A DNA stretch of 10,450 bases from Desulfobacterales bacterium. GTDB taxonomy: Bacteria; Desulfobacterota; Desulfobacteria; Desulfobacterales; C00003106. How positions within the stretch are numbered: position 1 is the first letter of the stretch; each line of letters opens with the position of its first letter. A program made the translations under genes and the position numbers. Location of the stretch: assembly GCA_030594505.1 (NCBI GenBank), contig JAUVFC010000041.1, positions 1-10,450 on the forward strand, written 5' to 3'. Below are positions 1-7,700 of this stretch, one piece after another. The notes under the pieces are model-generated. The model saw only the letters and a program-made list of their open reading frames with translations. It made no database searches and had not been told where the DNA came from.

Positions 1-59
1 AAATGGCAGTTATGCAAACCAGGTCTCGCTTTAAGTATAAGAGAAGGACGCTTTATGAT

Positions 60-419
60 ATGAAGAAGAGAATTTTGCTTGTTGATGATTCTATGATGTC
101 GAGAATGATGATAAAGAAATGTCTCCCGCCATCTGATCAGTATGAATTGCAGGAGGCCGATGGAGGGACAAGATGTTTGGCTCTTTATCGTGAATCCCCT
201 TACGATCTTGTATTGTTGGATCTTACCATGCCCGAAATGGATGGTTTTGAAATATTGGAGGAATTAAAGAAGATGGATCCCAATGCGAAGGTGGTAATAG
301 TAACCGCGGATATACAAGAAAAATCAGCTGAACGAGTCTTTGCGTTAGGCGCGTTGGAGGTGGTCAGGAAGCCTACCTCAAAAGAAAAAATTATGGCTGT
401 GCTGGAGAAATATTTATAA
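60..419 (+). CDS. CheY-like stand-alone response regulator (receiver domain only)
   Basis: Single-domain cytoplasmic phospho-acceptor of a two-component or chemotaxis-type pathway. The frame is open to the left window edge with ATGs at 3 and 12, but receiver homology begins at the ATG at 60 (MKKRILLVDDS), preceded by GAGAAGGA at 41-48. I therefore place the start at 60, giving 119 residues, the usual length of a bare receiver. Visible family landmarks are the acidic pair D9-D10, the phospho-acceptor D54 in LLDLTMPEMDG, the switch Thr T82 in VIVTAD and the invariant K104-P105. No output domain follows, so it must act by protein contact, as CheY does. It lies 2 bases upstream of a CheC-family gene and is probably co-transcribed with it and the following diguanylate cyclase. 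The protein is probably the substrate of that CheC. The cognate kinase is not in the window. The family call is secure; the process controlled is unknown. Confidence 0.93.
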   Translation: MKKRILLVDDSMMSRMMIKKCLPPSDQYELQEADGGTRCLALYRESPYDLVLLDLTMPEMDGFEILEELKKMDPNAKVVIVTADIQEKSAERVFALGALEVVRKPTSKEKIMAVLEKYL

Positions 420-421
420 AA

Positions 422-1057
422 ATGGAGGTACTAACAGAATTACGGGAGGGCGCTCTACAGGAAATAATCAACATCAGCTTTGGGCGTGCCTCCGCCTCGC
501 TGTCGGAATTGCTGAATGTGTTTGTCGCCCTTAATGTTCCGTTCGTTGAGGAGATTGAACAATCTAAGATCCTTGAAACGCTGGGGCAGCGTATAGGAGT
601 TGACAAGGAGATTACCATTGTACAGCAGTCGTTCACGGGTAATTTTGAAGGGGAGGTCCTGTTGGCCATCCCTGCTAATGCAGCAATGAGGGCTATTAAA
701 ATGATGGGCGAAGGGAGCGGTTTTGCACCTAATCTTCCGACGACCGAATTAGAGTTGGAAGTTTTTCTCGAAATAGGCAACATTGTCATTGGCGCGTGCA
801 TGGGACAGTTTGCGGAGTTAATAAACACATCGGTGAGCTATGAAGTACCCAATATTTTATTGACTAAAAGCCCTATTGCCAATTTGCATCTGGTGGAACA
901 ACAAAGTGGGGCTGCGAGGGCGTTAGCGTTATTAGTAAGGACAGATTTTCAGTTAGGCGACAAGGAGCTAAGCGGGTTTTTGTTTATTCTGTTCGGCCAG
1001 CGCTGGTTTGATGAGTTGTATTTAGCGTTGGATAGATTTATTGAGGAGATGACCTGA
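422..1057 (+). CDS. cheC: CheC-family chemotaxis protein (CheY-P phosphatase)
   Basis: CheC/CheX/FliY proteins dephosphorylate phospho-CheY. This 211-residue product shows the duplicated CheC active-site pattern E-x2-N-x22-P with exact spacing in both halves: E14-N17-P40 and E117-N120-P143. The second half has the classic EIGNI sequence. The Asp/Ser that often stands four residues before the Glu is Gly10 in the first half and Glu113 in the second, a mild deviation. Both catalytic halves look intact, unlike CheX, which keeps one. There is no signal peptide or membrane segment, so it is cytoplasmic. The ATG at 422 is 2 bases after the receiver stop. A GGAG at 404-407 is rather far upstream, so translation may be coupled. 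No CheD, CheA or receptor gene is present in the window. The adjacent receiver is the most likely substrate. The family call is strong; a role in chemotaxis proper is not shown. Confidence 0.9.
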   Translation: MEVLTELREGALQEIINISFGRASASLSELLNVFVALNVPFVEEIEQSKILETLGQRIGVDKEITIVQQSFTGNFEGEVLLAIPANAAMRAIKMMGEGSGFAPNLPTTELELEVFLEIGNIVIGACMGQFAELINTSVSYEVPNILLTKSPIANLHLVEQQSGAARALALLVRTDFQLGDKELSGFLFILFGQRWFDELYLALDRFIEEMT

Positions 1058-1064
1058 CATTAAC

Positions 1065-2078
1065 ATGATAGATACTCTTCAACTGGTTGACAACCTGAGT
1101 ATCGGCACGATTGTTGTTAATCGTGACATGGAGGTGGTTTTCTGGAATCGCTGGATGGAAGATCACAGTCATGTACTTCGTGAACAGATTTTAGGAAAGG
1201 TGTTGACTGAAGAATTTCCCGCCTTAAAGCAAAAAGGGTTCCCCTGGAAGGTTCAAACAGTTTTCCGACTGGGAAACTTTGCGTTTTTTTCTCAAAAGCT
1301 GCATCAATACTTATTCGAATTCGAAAATACCAAATATTTCCGTCCTTACCTCCCTTCCATGCAACAAAGTGTTGTCTTGGTACCATTAAAAGGATCAGAC
1401 GGTACGGTGGAACATGTGTGCGTCTCGATCTTTGATGTTACTGACGCGGTCCTTTATCAGCAGCAGCTCATAGATTCAAAGAGAAAAGTCGAAGAGCTCA
1501 GCAAGACAGATGAACTAACCCAGACCAACAACCGCAGGCACCTTATAACACGACTCAACGAAGAGCTGTCCATTCATCAGAGAAGTGGTTGTGTGCTTTC
1601 ATTTATTCTCCTTGATGTGGATAACTTTAAAGATGTTAATGATCAACAGGGGCATGTCTGTGGCGATTACGTACTGAGGGAATTATCGGGGATACTAAAG
1701 AGTGGGATCCGTCAGTACGATATACTGGGGCGTTACGGCGGAGAAGAGTTCGCTATTGTTGTACCGGGAGCTGGTATTAGTGAGGCCTTGATTATAGCCG
1801 AACGATTAAGATCCGGGGTCGAAAAGTTCACATTCGAATGTGATAATAACAAATTTAATATTAGCATCAGCTTGGGCCTCGCGAGCACACACGGGGATCT
1901 TCTTAGAACTCCGGAGGAGCTTTTCAAAATGGCGGACAAATGTTTATACCGGGCTAAGGCAGCTGGACGAAACTGCGTGGTTGCTCCTGATGAGAAAGAT
2001 GATTATACTTCTAAAGATTCTATCCCGTGTTCCGGACCAAGAGATGTTTTGAACAAGATTTCGCCTGCTTCCTCTTAA
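1065..2078 (+). CDS. PAS-GGDEF diguanylate cyclase
   Basis: Makes the second messenger c-di-GMP from two GTP. The 337-residue product has an N-terminal PAS-like sensor region (about residues 5-130, with VVNRDMEVVFWNRWM near its start), a short helical linker (about 130-148), and a full GGDEF domain (about 149-310). The GGDEF domain opens with DELTQTNNRR at D149. The metal-binding Asp is D184 in LLDVDNFK. The active-site signature GGEEF is at 225-229, and the inhibitory I-site R216-x-x-D219 lies exactly five residues before it, so the enzyme should be active and product-inhibited. No transmembrane segments are seen, so it senses a cytoplasmic cue or a partner. It starts 7 bases after the CheC stop. 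A GAGGAG inside the end of the CheC gene is the only visible ribosome-binding match and is rather distant. It is the probable output of the three-gene operon. The PAS ligand cannot be told from the sequence. Confidence 0.94.
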   Translation: MIDTLQLVDNLSIGTIVVNRDMEVVFWNRWMEDHSHVLREQILGKVLTEEFPALKQKGFPWKVQTVFRLGNFAFFSQKLHQYLFEFENTKYFRPYLPSMQQSVVLVPLKGSDGTVEHVCVSIFDVTDAVLYQQQLIDSKRKVEELSKTDELTQTNNRRHLITRLNEELSIHQRSGCVLSFILLDVDNFKDVNDQQGHVCGDYVLRELSGILKSGIRQYDILGRYGGEEFAIVVPGAGISEALIIAERLRSGVEKFTFECDNNKFNISISLGLASTHGDLLRTPEELFKMADKCLYRAKAAGRNCVVAPDEKDDYTSKDSIPCSGPRDVLNKISPASS

Positions 2079-2112
2079 TTTTTGATGACTTTTTGCGGAG
2101 TCGTCAAAAATT
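2077..2112 (+). terminator. Hairpin at the end of the signalling operon, terminator-like
   Basis: A 14-bp stem (2077-2090 with 2099-2112) has one G-T wobble and an 8-base loop TTTTGCGG. Its outer part is AATTTTTGA/TCAAAAATT, so it could work on either strand. It overlaps the TAA stop of the cyclase gene and precedes the separate transporter gene. The downstream T-run is only three bases, so intrinsic termination is plausible but not certain. It may instead be a copy of a dispersed palindromic repeat. Confidence 0.45.
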
Positions 2113-2158
2113 TCCTGTTGAACAAAATCCCGCATTATCAGAAAGCTAATCTCATTAC

Positions 2159-3307
2159 ATGAATAGAGGCGAATATACCCTTTTTATCTTTTCGAACTTT
2201 TTGTACTTTTTCACCTTTTGGATGGTCATTGCCTATCTCCCCCTCCTTTTGCACGCCTATGGTTTTACTGATATTCAGATAGGATTTATTATAGGCTTGA
2301 ATTCTCTTTCAAGCATCCTCCTCGTGTTCCCTTTGGGAGTATTCTCAGACTCTTTCTCTCCCAAGAAAATAGTTGTTTTTGGAGCTGTTTGCTATAGCGC
2401 TTACTTTCTTTTGCTTACCGTGGTGAGGGATTTTTACTTTATATGTGCCGTGGTGTTTTTAGGTGGGCTGGGGGCTGCCTCCATCAGCATTATACTGGTT
2501 TCTCTATACTTGAAACTGATCGGCGAAAACGATCGTGGGAAAAAAGTATCTGTTATGCATTTGGGGTGTTATCTCGGGTTTGGGGCCGGTCCGCTTGCGG
2601 GTGGATATCTCTATGAGATCTTTGGGCCTGTCACTATGTTTAATTGTGCTTTTGCATTATCTGTTGTTCTGTTATTGTTAACACTCTTTCTCAGAGACTA
2701 TCCGCCGGTGGTTTTCAGCTTTAAAGGCTATAAAAAGGACTTAAAAGATCCAAAAGTGCTATTTTTAATAGCCGCAGTCTTCATATTGGGGACCCATTTC
2801 GGGGTGGAGCAGAGTAGCTTCAGCCTTTTGATGAAAGATAACATCGGCCTGCGTAATACTGAAATAGGGGTTATCTTTTTTGCTCTTGGCCTCTGGATGG
2901 CGGTCCTTGTGCCGTTTGCGGGCAAGGTACTCGATAGAAGACCGGGAGCCTTTCTGTTTTTTGCGTTGGGGCTCGTTATTTCAAGTATTTTTCAGGTATT
3001 AACAGCATATACGACCACATTTACAAACTTGTTGTTCATAAGATTGTTGCATACATTCGGAGACATGCTGGCGATTCTGGAGATGGATGTTTTGACAGCT
3101 CTATTTTTCCCGGCAAAAAGGCTTGGCGGAAATTCCGGAATCCTTTTTTGTGTGCGAACTTCCGCTATATTTTTGTGCGCTTATTTGTCGGGGTATCTAA
3201 ATGATATAGGAGGGTATGGGATGTCCTTTATTGTAAACGGGGTTATGGTCTTCTTGTTTTCTTTGTATGCCTTGATGTTGGTACGAAAGGGGCATTTCAA
3301 TGAATAG
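2159..3307 (+). CDS. Major facilitator superfamily (MFS) transporter
   Basis: Inner-membrane secondary transporter of 382 residues, normal for a 12-helix MFS protein. Hydrophobic segments run throughout, with the first at about residues 8-30. The MFS loop 2-3 signature is recognisable as G60-x3-D64 followed by basic K69-K70. A second cluster, GENDRGKKVSVMHLGCYLGFGAGPLAGG, matches the helix 4-5 region of drug/sugar-type MFS carriers, with a Gly- and Pro-rich helix 5 and a conserved Arg on its cytoplasmic side. A hydrophilic loop around residues 180-200 divides the two six-helix halves. The ATG at 2159 has only a weak upstream match (GAAAG), so expression may be low. The gene stands alone: a hairpin separates it from the signalling operon, and 122 bases containing a heptamer repeat separate it from the efflux genes. 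The substrate cannot be predicted; export of a small molecule or drug is as likely as uptake. Confidence 0.85.
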   Translation: MNRGEYTLFIFSNFLYFFTFWMVIAYLPLLLHAYGFTDIQIGFIIGLNSLSSILLVFPLGVFSDSFSPKKIVVFGAVCYSAYFLLLTVVRDFYFICAVVFLGGLGAASISIILVSLYLKLIGENDRGKKVSVMHLGCYLGFGAGPLAGGYLYEIFGPVTMFNCAFALSVVLLLLTLFLRDYPPVVFSFKGYKKDLKDPKVLFLIAAVFILGTHFGVEQSSFSLLMKDNIGLRNTEIGVIFFALGLWMAVLVPFAGKVLDRRPGAFLFFALGLVISSIFQVLTAYTTTFTNLLFIRLLHTFGDMLAILEMDVLTALFFPAKRLGGNSGILFCVRTSAIFLCAYLSGYLNDIGGYGMSFIVNGVMVFLFSLYALMLVRKGHFNE

Positions 3308-3343
3308 AGGTCAGAGGTCAGAGAATAGAGGTCAGAGAATAGA
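3302..3343 (+). repeat. Six-unit heptamer tandem repeat of two alternating variants
   Basis: Two 7-base units alternate without spacers: GAATAGA (3302-3308), GGTCAGA (3309-3315), GGTCAGA (3316-3322), GAATAGA (3323-3329), GGTCAGA (3330-3336), GAATAGA (3337-3343). The array starts within the last two codons of the MFS gene and supplies its TAG stop codon (3305-3307). A broken further unit and an inverted echo (GATTCTGAC) follow. It looks like a slippage-prone microsatellite or part of a dispersed intergenic repeat; no function is visible. Confidence 0.8.
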
Positions 3344-3374
3344 GATTCTGACTTCAAAGAACCAAATTCTTTTA

Positions 3375-3419
3375 CAGCGAATGCCAACTTTACAAATCGT
3401 ATTTGCTGTGTAATATAAT
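3375..3419 (+). promoter_or_regulatory. Candidate sigma-70 promoter with overlapping imperfect palindrome, upstream of the efflux genes
   Basis: A perfect -10 hexamer TATAAT lies at 3414-3419. The best -35 match, TTTACA at 3389-3394, is 19 bases upstream, slightly longer than the ideal 17. An inverted repeat, CAGCGAAT (3375-3382) and ATTTGCTG (3401-3408), matching at 7 of 8 positions, brackets the -35 and could be an operator for a local repressor. No regulator gene is adjacent. Initiation about 7 bases after the -10 would leave a leader of only about 13 bases before the ATG at 3439. Confidence 0.35.
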
Positions 3420-3438
3420 CAAAAATTAGGTGAAATGG

Positions 3439-4548
3439 ATGAATAGGAATAAAATATTTATAAAACAAAGACTTAGGCTGATCATACTAATCTCTGTGCT
3501 CACTGTTTTTTTGGGGGTTGCTGTTGCCTTTGCCGAGGCTCCGGATAAAAAGAGGTCTCAAGGTCCTCCTCCGTCTCCTGTGGAGGTGGCGCCTGTGGTT
3601 AAAGAAATGGTCTCAGAGCAGGTATCCCTTGTCGGCACCACGGAACCGAAAACTAAAAGTATCATAGCTGCCGAGGTGGAAGGATTGGTGAAGTCCTTCC
3701 CGGTCAAAGAGGGATCTTACGTCAAGAAAGGATCCGTGCTGGTTCGGCTGAGGTCGACCAATCTGAACATCAGGCTCAAAGCGGCCATGGCCGCAAGAGA
3801 TGAGGCAAAGGCTCGTTATCGTTTTGCCCAAAAAGAACTCGCTCGCAGCGAAAAACTAAAGGATGCCAACAGTATTGCCGCAAAGAGGTATGACCAGACG
3901 CTTTATGAGTTTCAGGCTTTGGAACACCAGGTTTTACGTTACGAAGCGGAAATCGAGGAGTTAAAGGACAGTATACGTAAGAAGAGGGTCATTGCTCCCT
4001 TTTCCGGATTCATTGCCGAGGAACACACAGAAGTGGGGGAGTGGATAAAAAAGGGGGGAGGGGTTGTGACCCTGATTGATCTTTCCCTTATTCGAATTAC
4101 CGTTGATGTGCCGGAGCGGTATATTATGGGAATCCGTCCTGATGCCGCTGTTCAGGTTATGGCAGGTGCGTACGGCATGAAGCCCGTATCCGGAATCATA
4201 TCCGCTATCCTTCCGGAAGGGAATCCTGATAGCCGCACCTTTCCTGTGCGGATAGATGTCCCGAACCGTAAGTTGAAACTGAAAAGCGGCATGGAAGCCC
4301 GTGTCACCTTCAATCTTGCAAAAAAAACAAAGGCTATGTTAGTCCCCAAGGACGCCGTAGTTGCAGCCAACGGGAGACGGATCGTCTTTGTGGTCAATAC
4401 CGGGGTTGTACAGCCGGTGAATATAAAAATTATAGGGACGTATGGAACAAACATGGCTGTAACCGGTTTTCTTAAACCGGGTGACAAGGTAGTGGTCCGC
4501 GGCAATGAGAGATTGAGGCCGGGGCAGGCTGTTACTGTAGTTAAGTGA
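3439..4548 (+). CDS. RND efflux membrane fusion protein (periplasmic adaptor, HlyD/AcrA-like)
   Basis: Periplasmic adaptor that links an RND inner-membrane pump to an outer-membrane channel. The frame can open at a GTG at 3430, but that codon overlaps the ribosome-binding site AGGTGA (3428-3433). The ATG at 3439, five bases after that site, is therefore preferred and gives 369 residues. Order of parts: a basic N-terminus and one hydrophobic segment ending near AFAEA (signal peptide or anchor); a proline-rich linker; the first lipoyl half with GLVKSFPVKEGSYVKKGS; a charged alpha-hairpin of about 80 residues (roughly 110-180); the second lipoyl half with VIAPFSGFIAEE; then beta-barrel and membrane-proximal domains to the end. 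The length is normal for the family. It has no Cys placed like a lipobox. The pump gene follows after 167 bases, so the two form one efflux unit. A TolC-type partner must be encoded elsewhere. The substrate is unknown. Confidence 0.92.
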   Translation: MNRNKIFIKQRLRLIILISVLTVFLGVAVAFAEAPDKKRSQGPPPSPVEVAPVVKEMVSEQVSLVGTTEPKTKSIIAAEVEGLVKSFPVKEGSYVKKGSVLVRLRSTNLNIRLKAAMAARDEAKARYRFAQKELARSEKLKDANSIAAKRYDQTLYEFQALEHQVLRYEAEIEELKDSIRKKRVIAPFSGFIAEEHTEVGEWIKKGGGVVTLIDLSLIRITVDVPERYIMGIRPDAAVQVMAGAYGMKPVSGIISAILPEGNPDSRTFPVRIDVPNRKLKLKSGMEARVTFNLAKKTKAMLVPKDAVVAANGRRIVFVVNTGVVQPVNIKIIGTYGTNMAVTGFLKPGDKVVVRGNERLRPGQAVTVVK

Positions 4549-4554
4549 ATTTAG

Positions 4555-4697
4555 GAATTGAGGGATTTAGGAATTGGGGAATTGAAGGAATTTGCCTTGC
4601 CATTGTATTGAAATCGAGTTTTGGCGCATACCTTCCAACTCGCTTGATAGCAGCCCTTCCATTTTATGTAATTCGCAATCCCTAAATTCCTCAATTC
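4555..4697. repeat. Inverted-repeat element in the adaptor-pump gap
   Basis: The arms at 4555-4576 and 4676-4697 are inverted copies of a 22-base AT-rich sequence matching at 20 positions, separated by 99 bases. The left arm continues into further degenerate copies of the same motif (GGAATT-G-G blocks to about 4590), so it is itself a short tandem repeat of TTAGGAATTG-like units. The spacer has no convincing gene. The element fills nearly all of the 167-base gap between two genes of one efflux unit and ends about 18 bases before the pump start codon. The form is that of a small non-autonomous palindromic element. In RNA it could fold into a long-armed hairpin affecting read-through or pump translation. 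Confidence 0.7.
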
Positions 4698-4715
4698 GAC
4701 AATTAGTACTTAATC

Positions 4716-7700
4716 ATGAAACTCGTCGACACTGCCATAAAAAAGCCTGTAACCGTCACCGTGGGAGTTATTCTCATCGTTCTCTTCGGATTTATTTCCC
4801 TTTTCAAGATCCCGATTCAACTTACCCCTGATGTAGATGTGCCAGAGGTGTCAGTGACCACTGTGTGGCGTGGAGCGAGTCCCCAGGAAGTGGAGCGGGA
4901 GATAATTAACGAGCAGGAGGACCAGCTCAAGAACGTAGAAGGATTGGATAAGATAAAAAGCCAGAGCAGGGACGGCTCAGGATACATCAACCTCCTCTTT
5001 GAGCTTGGAACCGACCAGGACGCCGCCCTCCTTAAAGTTTCCAACAAACTCGATCAGGTCAAAAAATATCCCCGCGACGTGGACAAGCCCGTAATCAAGG
5101 CAGGCGGCGGGCATGAAAGCGCCATGACCTGGATGGTCATCAGAGCAAAAGAGGGTTATCAGGGAATCTTGAGCCACGAATACGATTTTTGTAAGGATTA
5201 TATCAAACCACGCCTTGAGCGCATATCAGGGGTGGCATCGGTAAATATTTACGGTGGAAACGAGCGCGAACTCCAGGTCGTTGTGGATACCGACGCGCTG
5301 GCCGCTCGCAATGTAACAATCCCGGAGGTTATGCAGGCGCTTGATGTCGAGAACAAAAACATTAGCGCGGGGAACTTTGACGAAGAAAAACGAAGATACA
5401 TTGTGCGGACCGTGGGAGAGTATGAGAGCCCCGAAGATGTCTCCAAAGTCATTGTCAAACGGATAAACGGCATTCCGATTACCGTGGGTGATGTGGCAAG
5501 AGTCGCGCTCGGATACGCGGACAAGGACGTCGTGGTGCGGCATGAGGGTGTTACTACCACTGTATTGAACGCTGTGCGTGAGACCGGCACCAATATATTG
5601 GTGGTGATGAATCGTTTGAAAGATGCCATCAAAGAGCTGAATGAGGGGCTTTTACAAGATCGCGATCTGGAATTGGAGCAGGTATATGACGAGACAACCT
5701 ATATCCACGACGCCATACGATTGGTAAAGCAGAATATCCTTGTCGGGGGATCACTGGCTGTTATTGTTCTTCTTGTATTTCTCCGTAATGTTACAAGTAC
5801 TTTGATTATTGCTCTGGCCATACCGATCAGCGTGGTGGGCACCTTTTTGATGATGACGCTGTTCGGGCGGAATATCAATGTGGTCAGCCTCGCGGGGATG
5901 AGTTTCGCCGTGGGAATGGTGGTTGACAATGCAATCGTTGTCTTTGAAAACATCTTCCGGCACCGGGAGATGGGCAAAGGCCGTGTCCAGGCCGCCTATG
6001 ACGGTACCGTGGAGGTCTGGGGCGCGGTGCTCGCCAGCACCCTTACCACAGTAGCGGTGTTTGTGCCGATTGTCTTTGTGGAAGAAGAAGCAGGGCAGTT
6101 ATTTCGAGATATTGCCATTGCAATCAGCAGCGCTGTGGGACTTAGTCTCCTGGTATCAATGACTGTGATCCCGTCGCTTTCGGCAAAGATATTGGGTCGC
6201 TTTGAACGGATTGAACGAAAAGAAAAATCATCTGTCAAATCACGGTCACTCTATGGAGTGGCGACTCGTATCGCAGACGCTATTTCCGAATTTGTTTACC
6301 GGATATGCGGCAAGGTTTCAGCGCGTTTATTGGTAGTAGTCATCATGACAGGCCTGTCCATAGGGATGGCCTGGTTCCTGGCTCCCAAGACAGAGTATCT
6401 CCCGGAGGGCAACAGGGATATTGTCTTTGGAATTCTGCTCCCGCCTCCGGGATATAACCTGGGTGAACTTGAAGATATCGCCAAGACTATTGAGAAAGAG
6501 GTGCTCCCCCTTACGGAGATTGATCCTGAAAGTGAAGAAGCAGCAGAGCTTCCGGTTCCGCCCATAAAAAATTTCTTTTATGTTGCATTTGGACAGCAGG
6601 TCTTTATGGGGATTGTTTCCGCCATACCGGAACGGGTGCGGGAACTGATTCCCTTTGCGTATGGGATCCTGGGTAAGATTCCCGGCATGATCCCCTTTGT
6701 CCAGCAGCCGAGTCTGTTTGCGCGAGGAATCGGCGGGGGGCGATCAATCGAGATAGAGATTGTGGGGCCGGACCTGAATCGTCTTATCATGATAGGGCGG
6801 AAAATGTTTGGCGAGCTGCGTCAGCTCATGCCGCAGGCCCAGATGCGCCCCATTCCGAGCCTCGACCTTGGTAATCCGGAGATGCGGGTAATACCGAACC
6901 GGGACCGGCTTACTCGACTCGGAATAACCACGTCGGAACTTGGGAGAACAGTGGACGCGTTAGTGGACGGGGCCATTGCGAGTCAATATCAACTCCACGG
7001 TGAAGAGATCGACCTTGTGGTCAAGGGGGAAGAGTCAAAATTGCTGCATACACAGGATCTTGCCGGCATTATGATACAGACGCCAAAAGGTGAGCGGGTA
7101 ACCCTGGGGTCTCTTGCTGAGATACGACTGGAAACCGGGCCGACGCAGATCAACCACATAGAATCAGAGCGGGCCATTGCCCTGCAGGTAGTCCCTCCAC
7201 CGCAGATTCCATTGGAGACCGCGCTTGATATGATAAAAGAGAGGGTGGTAGAACCGATCCGGGCCGGCGGTGAACTGGGAAGTCTCTACCGGATCAATCT
7301 CGGTGGCACTGCCGATGTCCTGACCAGGACCCGGGATGCCCTTATGTGGAATTTCATACTTGCGATAGTAATCAGCTACCTCCTGATGTCAGCCCTGTTT
7401 GAAAACTTTATCTATCCCGTCGTTATAATGTTCAGCGTTCCATTAGCCGCTGCCGGGGGTTTCATAGGCCTTTGGCTGGTGAATGTTTTGATTGCTTATC
7501 AGCCGCTTGACATTATTACTATGCTCGGATTTATCATTCTGGTCGGGATCGTGGTAAATAACGCCATCCTTATTGTTCACCAGTCCCTCAACAATATGCG
7601 GTATCAGAATATGCCTCACCGGGAAGCGATCCGGGAATCGGTGCGAAGCCGTATCCGTCCCATCTATATGAGCGCCGTCACCAGTGTGTTTGGAATGCTC

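Noticed and set aside
3181..3468. Reverse-strand frame with repeated SDLYSL peptide
   Set aside because: The peptide repeat only reflects the heptamer DNA array; the rest is antisense to the MFS gene.
4592..4831. 79-codon open frame running through the adaptor-pump gap into the pump gene
   Set aside because: It spans the inverted-repeat element and overlaps the well-supported pump start in another frame; no recognisable protein features.
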